This document shows positions 17,817-26,361 of a stretch of 64,000 nucleotides of DNA, piece by piece; position 1 is the stretch's first letter, and each line of letters opens with the position of its first letter. This DNA comes from Gordonia bronchialis DSM 43247. GTDB taxonomy: Bacteria > Actinomycetota > Actinomycetes > Mycobacteriales > Mycobacteriaceae. The notes beneath the pieces were generated by a model. It saw only the letters and a program-made list of their open reading frames with translations. It did no database searches and was not told the origin of the DNA. Both the position numbers and the translations under genes were made by a program. The stretch is taken from NCBI RefSeq assembly GCF_000024785.1, contig NC_013441.1, forward strand, positions 4,216,001-4,280,000, given 5' to 3'.

Positions 17817-18656
17817 ATGGCACGTTCCGACGTCCTGGTCAGCGCCGATTGGGCTGAGCAGAACCTCAACACCGATGGCGTCGTCTTCGTCGAGGTCGAC
17901 GAAGACACCAGCGCCTACGACGGCGGCCACATCGCCGGCGCCGTCAAGCTCGACTGGAAGACCGACCTGCAGGATCCGGTCCGACGCGACTTCGTCGACG
18001 CCGAGCAGTTCTCCAAGCTGCTCTCCGAGCGCGGCATCGCCAACGACGACACCGTTGTTCTCTACGGCGGCAACAACAACTGGTTCGCGGCCTACGCGTA
18101 CTGGTACTTCAAGCTGTACGGCCACAACGACGTCAAGCTGCTCGACGGTGGCCGCAAGAAGTGGGAGCTCGACGGACGTCCGCTGTCCACCGACGCGGTC
18201 AGCCGCCCGGCCACCAGCTACAAGGCGGGCGAGCCCGACAACACCATCCGCGCATTCCGCGACGAGGTCGTCGCCGACATCGGCGTCAAGAACCTCGTCG
18301 ACGTGCGCAGCCCTGACGAGTTCTCCGGCAAGATCCTCGCGCCGGCGCACCTTCCGCAGGAGCAGAGCCAGCGTCCCGGCCACATCCCCGGCGCCATCAA
18401 CGTGCCGTGGAGCAAGGCCGCCAACGAGGACGGCACCTTCAAGAGCGACGAGGAGCTCAAGGAGCTCTACACCGAGGCCGGCCTCGACGGGTCCAAGGAC
18501 ACCATCGCCTACTGCCGCATCGGTGAGCGCTCGAGCCACACCTGGTTCGTGCTCAAGGAATTGCTCGGCCAGCAGAACGTCAAGAACTACGACGGCAGCT
18601 GGACCGAATACGGCTCGCTGATCGGTGTCCCGATCGAACTCGGAGAAGGAAAGTAA
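17817..18656 (+). CDS. cysA2: Thiosulfate sulfurtransferase (two-domain rhodanese)
   Basis: A 279-residue two-domain rhodanese that transfers sulfane sulfur from thiosulfate to thiophilic acceptors. The N-terminal domain is catalytically inactive; the C-terminal domain carries the active-site cysteine at residue 233 in the loop AYCRIGERSSHTW. Motifs GHIAGAVKLDW and GHIPGAINVPW mark the repeated folds. The order polycysteine ORF, rhodanese, SseC matches Rv0815c-Rv0814c in M. tuberculosis. A good GGAAGGA ribosome-binding site precedes ATG 17817. Confidence 0.93.
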   Translation: MARSDVLVSADWAEQNLNTDGVVFVEVDEDTSAYDGGHIAGAVKLDWKTDLQDPVRRDFVDAEQFSKLLSERGIANDDTVVLYGGNNNWFAAYAYWYFKLYGHNDVKLLDGGRKKWELDGRPLSTDAVSRPATSYKAGEPDNTIRAFRDEVVADIGVKNLVDVRSPDEFSGKILAPAHLPQEQSQRPGHIPGAINVPWSKAANEDGTFKSDEELKELYTEAGLDGSKDTIAYCRIGERSSHTWFVLKELLGQQNVKNYDGSWTEYGSLIGVPIELGEGK

Positions 18657-18662
18657 TTCACT

Positions 18663-18968
18663 ATGTGTGCTGCACCCAAACAGGGACAGAAGCTGCCTGC
18701 GGGCGTCGACGTGGAGAAGGAGACCGTCCTGACCGGACAGGTCACCGACGGCTCGGGTAACCCCGTGGCCGGCGCCTTCGTGCGTCTGCTCGACTCGACC
18801 GGCGAGTTCACCGCCGAGGTCGTCGCGAGTCCCACCGGCGACTTCCGGTTCTTCGCCGCACCGGGCACCTGGACGCTGCGTGCGCTCAGCTCGGTCGGCA
18901 ACGGCGAGAAGACGATCAACCCCGACGGCCCGGGCGTGCACGAGCACGACATCACCGTCAGCAAGTAG
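18663..18968 (+). CDS. sseC: SseC-like DUF1416 protein
   Basis: A 101-residue protein close to mycobacterial SseC: it begins MCAAPKQG and contains VTGQ-type, AFVRLLDSTGEFTAEVV and GDFRFFAAPG segments. The fold is probably a small carboxypeptidase-regulatory-like beta sandwich. It is six bases after the rhodanese stop and is co-transcribed with it; a role in sulfur transfer is inferred from that constant association, as no activity is established. Cys2 is the only cysteine and is conserved. A strong terminator follows. Confidence 0.85.
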   Translation: MCAAPKQGQKLPAGVDVEKETVLTGQVTDGSGNPVAGAFVRLLDSTGEFTAEVVASPTGDFRFFAAPGTWTLRALSSVGNGEKTINPDGPGVHEHDITVSK

Positions 18969-18982
18969 TCGTCACGACAACA

Positions 18983-19012
18983 GGGCCCGGTCACCGCAAG
19001 GTGACCGGGCCC
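18983..19012 (+). terminator. Terminator hairpin after sseC
   Basis: A perfect 13-bp GC-rich stem (18983-18995 with 19000-19012) closed by a GCAA tetraloop of the GNRA type, 14 bases after the sseC stop. Confidence 0.85.
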
Positions 19013-19016
19013 TCGT

Positions 19017-19100
19017 CGTCGATCGTCCCCCCGAACACGTTCACCGTGGGCCCGGTTTCGTCGATCGTGCACCGGATTTCGTTGATCGTGCACCGGCCGT
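19017..19100 (+). repeat. Four tandem 21-bp intergenic repeat units
   Basis: Units start at 19017, 19038, 19059 and 19080, each exactly 21 nt and beginning CGTYGATCGT or CGTTCACCGT, with GCACCGG in the second half. Units 3 and 4 are closest to each other. A second set of the same family occurs in the opposite orientation at 21857-21919. The block fills the gap between two convergent genes. Confidence 0.7.
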
Positions 19101-19104
19101 CGGT

Positions 19105-19554
19105 TCAGCCGCGCTCCGCGATCGCGGCCAGCCGCTCGATGGATGCGGCAAGTTTCTCGGCCGTGGTTGCCCGCGCGCGTTCGAGCCGCGACGGATCGTG
19201 CAGATCGGTCCAGTCGTAGGTGTGGACGACCACGGTTCCATCGCCGTCGGGCTCGAGCTCCCAACGCCACAGGTGTCCCACGGGCTCACGTCCGGGTTCG
19301 GCCGGACGCCAGGCGATGAGGCGGCCCTCGGCGAATTCGACGACGTGGTTCTCCCGGATCGCACCCTTCTTGGTCAGTCGCATCGAGAACACCTGCCCGG
19401 TGCCGGTGATCCGCTGGCCGTCGTCGGCGTGCGCGAGGTTGTCGTTGCCGTCCCATTCGGGCTGCCGTGCCGGATCGGCGATCAGCTCGAAGACGGACTC
19501 TGCAGGTGCGGCGATCCGCCGTGACGCCGACACGATGCGCGATGACTCAGCCAT
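19105..19554 (-). CDS. SRPBCC family (START-like) protein
   Basis: A 149-residue polyketide cyclase/dehydrase-type SRPBCC fold: it starts with the usual ASRRIAAPAESVFELIADPARQPEWDG and ends with a long amphipathic helix (LERARATTAEKLAASIERLAAIAE). The fold makes a deep hydrophobic pocket for lipids or aromatic ligands; the ligand is unknown. I chose ATG 19554, where similarity to the family begins; an upstream 38-codon extension is low-complexity. It converges on the sulfurtransferase operon with the 21-bp repeats between. Confidence 0.8.
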   Translation of the reverse strand: MAESSRIVSASRRIAAPAESVFELIADPARQPEWDGNDNLAHADDGQRITGTGQVFSMRLTKKGAIRENHVVEFAEGRLIAWRPAEPGREPVGHLWRWELEPDGDGTVVVHTYDWTDLHDPSRLERARATTAEKLAASIERLAAIAERG

Positions 19555-19668
19555 CCGCCCATCATCGCTCAGCAGGCAGCGCCGGGGCCAGGACCGAGCG
19601 AAGAGACCAGGACCATGCGGCGGAGGCCGATGCGCGAAGGGTCGACGGCCGGCGGTAGAATCGTCCAC

Positions 19669-19767
19669 GTGGTGCTCTTCTTCGAAATTCTCCTGGTGCT
19701 GGCGGCGGTGCTGATCACCTGGTTCGCCGTGTACGTGCTCTACCGACTGGTCACCGACGAGTCGTGA
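19669..19767 (+). CDS. Leaderless membrane miniprotein (32 aa)
   Basis: The 32-codon frame starts at GTG 19669 (or GTG 19672) and is almost entirely one hydrophobic helix ([21 protein letters not shown]) with a short acidic tail. A TAGAAT -10 element (19656-19661) is 7 nt upstream, the classic spacing for a leaderless transcript. Its TGA overlaps the GTG of the nitrobindin-like gene (GTGA), so the two are translationally coupled. Function unknown; possibly a membrane tether or just a coupling leader. Confidence 0.65.
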   Translation: MVLFFEILLVLAAVLITWFAVYVLYRLVTDES

Positions 19768-20441
19768 GCGGCGACCCCGGCTCCGAAGCCGGTGGCAGCG
19801 ACCCTGACGTGACCGGACCCCGACGGTCCGGCGATGAGGCGATCAATCAGGCCGACGCCCGCGCCGCCGAGTCCGGCAGCCGCGAACGCAACGTCCCCAC
19901 CTGGGAAGACCTGCCCCTTCCGGCCGACACCGCCAACCTCCGGCTGGGCGCTGATCTCCATCCCGGTCTCCTGGCGCTGTTGCCGATGGTCGGTGTCTGG
20001 CGCGGCGAGGGTGAGGGCCACAATCCACACACCGGTGAGGACTATCACTTCGCGCAGCAGATCGTCGTCAGCCACGACGGTCAGAATTTCCTCAGCTGGG
20101 AATCACGGTCCTGGGTGATCGACGACGACGCCAACTTCGTCCGCCCGGATCTGCGCGAGACCGGTTTCTGGCGGATCACCGAAGACGACAGCATCGAATT
20201 CCTCCTCGCCCATGCCGAGGGCTGGATCGAGCTCTTCTACGGCCGCCCGCTCAACCAGACGTCGTGGAACCTGACCACCGATGTCGTCATCCGCAGCGAG
20301 ACCGGACGCCACGCCGGCGGTGCCAAACGGCTGTACGGCCTCGTCGAGGACGGGGACTTCGCCTACGTCGAGGAGCGCGTCGACCCCGACGGTGAGCTCG
20401 TCCCACGCCTGTCGGCCAAGCTGCGCCGCCACGTGGGCTGA
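19764..20441 (+). CDS. Nitrobindin-like FABP-family heme protein
   Basis: A 225-residue protein like Rv0813c of M. tuberculosis. After a disordered, acidic N-terminus of about 60 residues comes the ten-stranded beta barrel with the family motif GVWRGEGEG (near residue 77). Nitrobindins bind ferric heme and may handle NO or peroxynitrite. A His (in SETGRHAGG) near residue 180 is a candidate heme ligand. GTG 19764 overlaps the miniprotein stop. The same family lies next to sseC in mycobacteria. Confidence 0.85.
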   Translation: MSGDPGSEAGGSDPDVTGPRRSGDEAINQADARAAESGSRERNVPTWEDLPLPADTANLRLGADLHPGLLALLPMVGVWRGEGEGHNPHTGEDYHFAQQIVVSHDGQNFLSWESRSWVIDDDANFVRPDLRETGFWRITEDDSIEFLLAHAEGWIELFYGRPLNQTSWNLTTDVVIRSETGRHAGGAKRLYGLVEDGDFAYVEERVDPDGELVPRLSAKLRRHVG

Positions 20442-20454
20442 GTATCGGGCACGC

Positions 20455-21447
20455 TCACGCGCGGCGTCGGCAACCGACGCGCAACCGCCGCCGGTCCGAC
20501 CATGCAAGGTACAGATTGCGCTTCGGCAGCGCGCTGTAGACCACGGTGCCCAGCATGATCACCACCGAACCGTAGTGGGTGGCCGTTCCCGGACGCCCGG
20601 GCCAGCCGGGATGGATCGTGCCCGACGCCGATCGGTACGGCGCGCGGCCGGGGGAACCGCCCTCGCGCCGGCCCACCACCGAGAACACCTGGCCGGTGTT
20701 GGCGGTGACCGACACCGGGAAGCTCACCTGCGATCCCGGCGCGAGCTCGGTCACCGAACGCGTGTGACCATCCTTGTGCAGCACGGCCATCCACTCGGTT
20801 CCGGTGTTGCGCATGGTGATCGACGATCCGCCGGTGCGGTACTGGAAGGACAGACCGTCGGCGTCGGCATCGCGGTGATCCTGATGGGTGTACCCGCCGT
20901 TCCAGTCCGCACTCCACGGTGTCAGGTAGTGCTGATCGAGAAACTCGCGGCGGGTCGGCACCGGCAGCGTGCTCGGCATCGACCGGCCGTCGGACATCCA
21001 CACCACACCGAACACCCTGGGCGAGCCGTGAACTCGGGCGCCCTGAACGTAGCAGAGCAGGTCGACGGCCGGCAGTTGCGCCGAGGTACCCGGGGCGAGG
21101 ATCTCCAGACCCAGCGGGACCTCGGTCCCGAGCGTCAGTAGCGCCACCACCTCGTCGCCGCGGTTATGGATCGTCGCCGCACCGTCGTCGACGCTGTGGA
21201 AGATGCCCGCTGCGTGCGGGTCGCCGAAGGTGAAGTCCGGTGTGCGACGACTCCCGAAGTCCGCATGCCCCGGGCGCCAGTACCTGCCACCGGGATCGAT
21301 GTCCTCGAAATCTGCTGGTGCGCAGGAACTCTGCGGCAAGTCGAGTTCGGCGGTCGCGGGCGCGACGACGTCGACGGCCGGCTCCGTCCGCCCGATCCAC
21401 GACACCGGCCGGTGAACGGTGGCCCGCTGTGTCGCTGGGGTACTCAT
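20455..21447 (-). CDS. Unrecognised 330-residue protein
   Basis: I do not recognise a family. There is no signal peptide or membrane helix. The sequence is rich in Gly, Thr, Trp and Val in alternating patterns (ATIHNRGDEVVALLTLGTEV; SITMRNTGTEWMAVLHKDG), which looks like two related beta-sandwich halves of about 110 residues each, and it ends in a very basic tail (RRRLRVGCRRRA). The start is ATG 21447 with AGGAGA upstream. It stands alone: convergent with the nitrobindin gene and 480 bp from the mce4 operon end. Confidence 0.6.
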   Translation of the reverse strand: MSTPATQRATVHRPVSWIGRTEPAVDVVAPATAELDLPQSSCAPADFEDIDPGGRYWRPGHADFGSRRTPDFTFGDPHAAGIFHSVDDGAATIHNRGDEVVALLTLGTEVPLGLEILAPGTSAQLPAVDLLCYVQGARVHGSPRVFGVVWMSDGRSMPSTLPVPTRREFLDQHYLTPWSADWNGGYTHQDHRDADADGLSFQYRTGGSSITMRNTGTEWMAVLHKDGHTRSVTELAPGSQVSFPVSVTANTGQVFSVVGRREGGSPGRAPYRSASGTIHPGWPGRPGTATHYGSVVIMLGTVVYSALPKRNLYLAWSDRRRLRVGCRRRA

Positions 21448-21611
21448 CGCTGTCTCCTCTGTCGAAGCGGCTGATGTACACGATTTCACTCGTCTTCGAC
21501 GCCGAACTCACGAGTAGTGCACTACGCGAACCGCACCCTCGGACCACCCGAACACCGACTGGGATCGCAGACCGCAATCGCAGACCGGGATTACCGGGCC
21601 CCGACATGGAA

Positions 21612-21672
21612 CGACCCCCGCACCGCCCCGGATGGGGCCCGGCCGACCGGACGGGTCGGGGTGCGGGGGTCG
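21612..21672 (-). terminator. Inverted repeat, probable mce4 operon terminator
   Basis: CGACCCCCGCAC (21612-21623) pairs perfectly with GTGCGGGGGTCG (21661-21672); the 37-nt interior can form further GC-rich pairs. It lies about 250 bp after the last mce4-operon gene. Confidence 0.5.
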
Positions 21673-21856
21673 GGTGACCATCGGGTATTCGCAGGCGCCG
21701 GGTGTGTCCACCACGGTGCGACACGAATGCCACACGGTCAGCGTCTAACGGATGGTCACCTCACGTGTCCGTATGTCAATCAACTTCAGACCACCTCCTT
21801 CCTTGTGTACCTGCGAACCTACGCCGGGTGTCCAGAGACGGGCAACGGATTTTCTG

Positions 21857-21919
21857 CACCGGGTTTCCCACCGGACGATCCGGGACGCACGATCAACGAC
21901 TTCGGGCGCACGGTCAACG
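21857..21919 (-). repeat. Second cluster of 21-bp intergenic repeats
   Basis: On the minus strand two clear units (21919-21899 and 21898-21878) start CGTTGACCGT and CGTTGATCGT, and a degenerate third (21877-21857) starts CGTCCGGTGG. They match the 19017-19100 repeats in length and 5' half and begin 8 bases after the stop of the last mce4-operon gene. Confidence 0.6.
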
Positions 21920-21927
21920 GCACGTGG

Positions 21928-22599
21928 TCACGGGGTCGGGACGGGAGCGCCGGTCTGCGGTGCGGGTAGCGCCGGCGGTACCGAACCGGTCGGTGACTGC
22001 GAGGTGGGCAGGCCGGGAACAGGTTTCGCGCCCGGTGGCACACTGCCGCCGACGTCGATCTTGCTGCGGAACGACTCGTCGGTGATCACGTCGATCCCAT
22101 TGACGAGCCAGCGGTCCCCCGACCGCTCCATGCTGTAGGTCAGGCGGCTCGGGTTGATGCTGACCATTTCCTTGTTCCCGTTGCGGGTGACGGACTGATT
22201 GATGAACAGCAGCACCGTTGCCGTGTCGCGCGTGTTGGTGACCACGCCGGCGTCCTGGATCGTGACCTCGGAGACGATGTCCTGCTTGCGTACCTCGGCG
22301 GCGAGACTCGCATCGGTGACGGTCTTGTCGTACTCCGGCTTCGCCGCCCCGGTCAGGATGTTCATCGACCGGTCGATGTGGTCGCTCACGTTCTTCGCGT
22401 TGTAGCCGAACATGTCGACCGCGTACTCCTTGGCCGCCGCGAGTGACGACTCGCGCGCCGATTCCGTCGCCCGGCCATCCCAGTAGCGGTAGCCGAGGAA
22501 CCCGGCCGCGACCGCGGACCCGAGCAACAGCACCACCAGCACCGACCCGATCAGCACCGGGCCCATCGACCGGCGCGTCGTGCCGTCACGGCCGCCCAT
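21928..22599 (-). CDS. Mce-associated membrane protein (Mas)
   Basis: A 223-residue protein with one transmembrane helix (about residues 13-37) and an extracytoplasmic domain with the usual Mce-associated pattern: a helix around AAKEYAVDMFGYNAKNVSDHID, then beta strands ending VNGIDVITDE. These proteins stabilise the Mce transporter complex. The ATG overlaps the stop of the upstream paralogue (TGATG), and the pair follows mceF as Rv3493c-Rv3492c do in M. tuberculosis. A Pro-rich tail ends the protein. Confidence 0.85.
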   Translation of the reverse strand: MGGRDGTTRRSMGPVLIGSVLVVLLLGSAVAAGFLGYRYWDGRATESARESSLAAAKEYAVDMFGYNAKNVSDHIDRSMNILTGAAKPEYDKTVTDASLAAEVRKQDIVSEVTIQDAGVVTNTRDTATVLLFINQSVTRNGNKEMVSINPSRLTYSMERSGDRWLVNGIDVITDESFRSKIDVGGSVPPGAKPVPGLPTSQSPTGSVPPALPAPQTGAPVPTP

Positions 22600-23633
22600 C
22601 ACGCCACCCACTCGAAGTTCGTGACCTTGAGGTCACCGTTGATCCGGGTCATGTCCACCCGCCAGCGGAAGGTCTGCACCTGCGTCGGGATCTTCCCGTC
22701 CAGCGATCGCTGCTCCCAGCCGAACACCATGATCACCGAGCCCTCGTCGGGTTCGGCCTTCGTCACGGCCTCGGACAGGATCGACGTCTTGGTCTCGACG
22801 TTGGTGTCGCGGACCAGTCCGACCGCCTGCTGCGTGGAATCCTGCAGCTGCTGTTTGACGCGACCGCTGGTGTCCTCCTGCACGGTCTTGAGCACCTGGT
22901 CGACGTTGGACGGGTTCATGCTGGTCATGTTCACGATGAACTGCGACGCGAACGACGAGTACTCACTGCGCAGTTCGTCGAGGTCCTGCTGCCGGTTGAT
23001 CCCGATCGCGAAGACCGCCGCGGCGACCGCGAACGCGATGGTCGCGATGACGGCGACGACGGCCAGCGCGATCCGGCGGGTGGAGCGTCCCGACGATCCG
23101 CGGTAGCGCACCCGTCGGCTGCGGGGGACGTCGCCGGTGGCCACCCGGGCCCGACGACGCTCCCGGTAGCTGATCGTCCGTTCGACGTCGGCGGGGTCGG
23201 GTTCGATCGTCGTGGTCGCCTCGACGCCGGATTCGTGTGCGGGATTCGCCGGGGTCTTGGTCAGGACCACCGTCGTCGGCCCATCCTGCGCGGGGAGCGC
23301 CGCGTCGTCGACGCCGGTCCACTCCTCGTCGCCGCTGTCGGGAACCCCGGTGCCGGAGGCGGGTTGATCGGTCTCGCTCTCGGCCGGGTCGCTCTGGGTC
23401 GGGGCCGACGACGCCGGGGAGGGTCGACGTACCGGCTTGCCGACCGCACGGCCGCCACGCCGCATCGGTGCGGTGCGCACCGGCCGGGTCCGGGCACGCG
23501 AGCCCCGCGATGCGGCCGGATTCTCGGCAGCCGAGTCATCAGCGGTCGGGTTCTCAGCGGTCGGGTTCTCAGCGGTCGGGTTCTCAGCGGTCGGGTTCTC
23601 AGCGGTCGGATTCTCGTCGGTCTTCGGGGTCAT
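22599..23633 (-). CDS. Mce-associated membrane protein with repeat-rich N-terminus
   Basis: A 344-residue Mas paralogue. The first about 180 residues are disordered, beginning with five tandem ENPTA pentapeptides and continuing basic and Pro-rich; then one transmembrane helix (LAVVAVIATIAFAVAAAVFAIG) and the Mas domain ending FRWRVDMTRINGDLKVTNFEWV. The ATG overlaps the mceF stop. The long cytosolic tail is unusual and could be an interaction or phosphorylation segment. Confidence 0.85.
   Translation of the reverse strand: MTPKTDENPTAENPTAENPTAENPTAENPTADDSAAENPAASRGSRARTRPVRTAPMRRGGRAVGKPVRRPSPASSAPTQSDPAESETDQPASGTGVPDSGDEEWTGVDDAALPAQDGPTTVVLTKTPANPAHESGVEATTTIEPDPADVERTISYRERRRARVATGDVPRSRRVRYRGSSGRSTRRIALAVVAVIATIAFAVAAAVFAIGINRQQDLDELRSEYSSFASQFIVNMTSMNPSNVDQVLKTVQEDTSGRVKQQLQDSTQQAVGLVRDTNVETKTSILSEAVTKAEPDEGSVIMVFGWEQRSLDGKIPTQVQTFRWRVDMTRINGDLKVTNFEWVA
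23541..23615 (-). repeat. Five 15-bp in-frame repeats encoding ENPTA
   Basis: Tandem 15-nt units inside the Mce-associated gene encode residues 7-31. The repeat length is a multiple of three, so copy-number change would alter the tail length but keep the frame. Confidence 0.85.
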
Positions 23634-25060
23634 TTGCCCACCGTCCCGGTGATCAGGGACTGCCATGAACCACCTTGTCCTTGCGATTTGGTCCCGGTGC
23701 CGGCGTTGTAGGTCTTGCCGTCGGGACCGATGAAGTCGCCGGAAACCGGATCGTATGTGGTCGCGTACACCGCGGGCTCCGGGCTGTAGCTCGACGGGGT
23801 ACCCGGCGTCACGTTACCCGAGCGCTGTGCCTCCCATTTGAGGCCGAACGGCAGCCCGTGCTGGAACGGGTCGACGGAGCCGGGTAACGGCTTGTACCCG
23901 GTCCGGCACTCGGCAGGCGTCGGGGCACGACGTCCGGGGAACTCCACACACGGGTAGTTGCGGGCACCGCGGACGGCCATGTTGGAGTTCTGCGGCACCC
24001 GGCACAGCATGCCTGGTGGCAGTTCACGGGCGTTCTGCGCCGACGGGAAGCGCCACTGATCGGCCGGCAGGAAGCCGATGTTGCACGGCGGACGGTCCTG
24101 GAAGCCGAGCGAGAAGTTGACGTTGGGTCCGTAGCGGACACTGCCCGAGTTCAATGCGGTGATCAGCGCGGCGATCAGGCGCGGATAGATGACCAAGATC
24201 TGGCGCATGTTGGGCAGATACACCGCCTGCGTCTTCGCGACCACCCCGAGGTTGGAGACCAGCATCGGCCACGACTCGTTCATCGAGGCGAACAGTTGCT
24301 CGCTGTCGGACACCGTCGTCGGACCCTTGTCGAGGATGTCGGTGATCTCCGGTCTATTAGCCCGCAACTGGTCGGTGAAGGCGGTGACGTCCCGGGTCCA
24401 GGCACGAATGTCGTCGGCGGTGCGTGACTGTGTCGCCAGCAGCTGACCGCCCTGGTCGACGAGACTGATGGTGGTGTCGGTGTTCTTGTTGGCCTCGTCG
24501 ACGAACAGCGCCATCGAGTCCAGAAGTCGTTGCAGCGCTTCGCCGGTGCCGTTGAACGCGGTGAACGCCTCATCCATCAGCGAGCGCAGCTTGGTGTCAC
24601 CGACCTTTTGCAGGAGCGCATCGGCCTGATCGAGCATCGACGAGATCTCTACCGGCACATCCCGACTGGAGACCTGCGAACCGTCGTGCAGAGTGGCACC
24701 CTCCCCGCCGCCGGGCGGCGGTGTGAATTCGACGAACTGCTCGCCGATCGCCGAGACGCTGCGTACCGACGCCTTGGCGGACTCGGGGATCTGGGCACTG
24801 TTGTCGATGGTGAGTTCGGCCTGCACTCCCTCGTCGGTGAGCCGGACGGCCTTCACCTTGCCCACGTTGACGCCACGGAAGCTCACGTTGGCGTTCTCGT
24901 AGAGTCCGCCGCTGCTGGGCAGGTTGAGTTCGACGCGGTAGCTGCCCACGCCGAACATGGACGGCACGCGGATGTAGTAGATCGCCATCGCGACCATGGC
25001 GATCACCGTGACGATGGCGAAGATGATGAGCTGGATGCGTACGAAGCGGGTGATCTTCAT
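23630..25060 (-). CDS. mce4F: Mce4 family protein MceF
   Basis: The 476-residue last MCE subunit of the steroid importer. An N-terminal transmembrane anchor (residues about 8-28) is followed by the MlaD/MCE beta domain (GGLYENANVSFRGVNVGKVKAV), a long helical region that builds the tunnel, and a Cys- and Pro-containing tail. It overlaps mceE by one base (TGATG) and the first Mas gene by ATGA. Operon order and the context of cholesterol genes identify the system as Mce4. Confidence 0.92.
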   Translation of the reverse strand: MKITRFVRIQLIIFAIVTVIAMVAMAIYYIRVPSMFGVGSYRVELNLPSSGGLYENANVSFRGVNVGKVKAVRLTDEGVQAELTIDNSAQIPESAKASVRSVSAIGEQFVEFTPPPGGGEGATLHDGSQVSSRDVPVEISSMLDQADALLQKVGDTKLRSLMDEAFTAFNGTGEALQRLLDSMALFVDEANKNTDTTISLVDQGGQLLATQSRTADDIRAWTRDVTAFTDQLRANRPEITDILDKGPTTVSDSEQLFASMNESWPMLVSNLGVVAKTQAVYLPNMRQILVIYPRLIAALITALNSGSVRYGPNVNFSLGFQDRPPCNIGFLPADQWRFPSAQNARELPPGMLCRVPQNSNMAVRGARNYPCVEFPGRRAPTPAECRTGYKPLPGSVDPFQHGLPFGLKWEAQRSGNVTPGTPSSYSPEPAVYATTYDPVSGDFIGPDGKTYNAGTGTKSQGQGGSWQSLITGTVGK

Positions 25061-26361
25061 CAGTTCTCGCCTCCCGGAACCGTCGGCGCCGGCGTGCGGG
25101 TCGCACCCGCGGGCAGCATCCCCGGCGCGGGTACCGGTTCGTCGGTGTCCCTGGGCCGTTCGCCGCCCAGCTGCAGCGGACCGATGAACGGATCGAGTCC
25201 TCGGGCCGCAGCGCCGGCCCGACGCCCCAGCACGCCTTCGGGTCCGGTCAGTCCGATGCTGGCGAACATGCTCTTGTTGAGCCGGGCGAAGGTGAGGTCG
25301 AGGACGAGGTCGGAGTTGACGTAGTCACCCTTGACGATCTTGCCGATGGTGGGCTCGTAGAACGGGAATGTGAGCAGGATGTTGAGCGACTGCGACAGCG
25401 CCGGTCCGGTCGCCGCGAGCTGCTGGAGTGCGGGCCGCAATCCGCGGACGAAGCTGCGGATGTCGTCGCTGTTGGCGGTCAGGATGTCGTTGGTGGTCCG
25501 GGACACCTTGTCCACGGCGGCAAGCGAATCGGTCAGGTGTTTACGCTGATCGACCAGCAACTGCAGGATCCGCGGGCCGTCACTCAACGCCTTCTCGATG
25601 GTCGGCGACTGCTGATTCATCGTCGCCGACAACCGGTCGAGTCCCTCGGTGGCCCGGATGATGTTGTCCTTCTGGGTGTTCAGGTCGCCGACGAGGGTGT
25701 TGAGCCGCGGGATGAGCGCCCTGATCGCGTCCTGATGGCCGGAGAAAACCTGATCCATCTCGTGCACGATGTCACCGAACTGGCTCAGTCCCCCGCCGTT
25801 GAGCACCACCGACAACGAGCTCAGCACCTGTTCGGTGGACGGATAGGTACACAACGCAACCTGTTGCGCGGCATTGATGTCCGGCACCGTCGGGGCATCC
25901 GGGGCGGCGATGTTCTGCTGCTCGGGACACTTCGTCAGCGGAATCCGCTCACCGGCGTGCATCATCGTGCCGCTGGGATGTTCGGGTTGCACGATCTGCA
26001 GATGCATCGACCCCAGCGCACTGGTCATGCCGACCATCACATGCGATCCCTCCGGCACCATGGTGCCGCGGTTGAGGCGCATGGTGATCAGCGCATTCCA
26101 GTCTTCGACCTCGATGTCGCCGATGCTGCCGACGGTCGCGTCATCCATCAGGATGGGTGCGTTGTTGACCAGCCCGGCCGCCGTCGGGATCACCGCCGTG
26201 ATCTCGTAGGAGCCCCCACCGGTTCCCTCGGCCCCCGGGACGGGCAGCGAGTTGGGTCCGTCGAACGAACACCCGGCGAGCAGGACCGTCGCCGCGACGG
26301 CGATCGACGCGAACCACTTGTGCCGCATACTATTTCGGGTTTGGCTTGCCCACCATCTCAT
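25060..26361 (-). CDS. mce4E: Mce4 family lipoprotein MceE
   Basis: The 433-residue lipoprotein MCE subunit (LprN-like). A hydrophobic signal ends in the lipobox VLLAGCS, then the MCE domain (AAGLVNNAPILMDDATVGSI) and helical tunnel region. ATG 26361 overlaps the mceD stop (ATGA). A second ATG at 26328 would give a more standard signal peptide but has no ribosome-binding site. Four further cysteines in the mature part suggest disulfides. Confidence 0.92.
   Translation of the reverse strand: MRWWASQTRNSMRHKWFASIAVAATVLLAGCSFDGPNSLPVPGAEGTGGGSYEITAVIPTAAGLVNNAPILMDDATVGSIGDIEVEDWNALITMRLNRGTMVPEGSHVMVGMTSALGSMHLQIVQPEHPSGTMMHAGERIPLTKCPEQQNIAAPDAPTVPDINAAQQVALCTYPSTEQVLSSLSVVLNGGGLSQFGDIVHEMDQVFSGHQDAIRALIPRLNTLVGDLNTQKDNIIRATEGLDRLSATMNQQSPTIEKALSDGPRILQLLVDQRKHLTDSLAAVDKVSRTTNDILTANSDDIRSFVRGLRPALQQLAATGPALSQSLNILLTFPFYEPTIGKIVKGDYVNSDLVLDLTFARLNKSMFASIGLTGPEGVLGRRAGAAARGLDPFIGPLQLGGERPRDTDEPVPAPGMLPAGATRTPAPTVPGGEN

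Larger units (their letters stand above)
21448..21927. other. Gene-free stretch between mce4 operon and the unknown gene
   Basis: No convincing gene. It holds the promoter side of the unknown minus-strand gene, a long inverted repeat (21612-21672), an ATCGCAGACCG direct repeat near 21565-21590, and 21-bp repeat units (21857-21919). Confidence 0.6.

Noticed and set aside
19017..19100. CRISPR array
   Set aside because: Units are contiguous with no spacers and there are no cas genes in the window.
23541..23615. CRISPR or regulatory repeat
   Set aside because: It is an in-frame 15-bp coding repeat (ENPTA).
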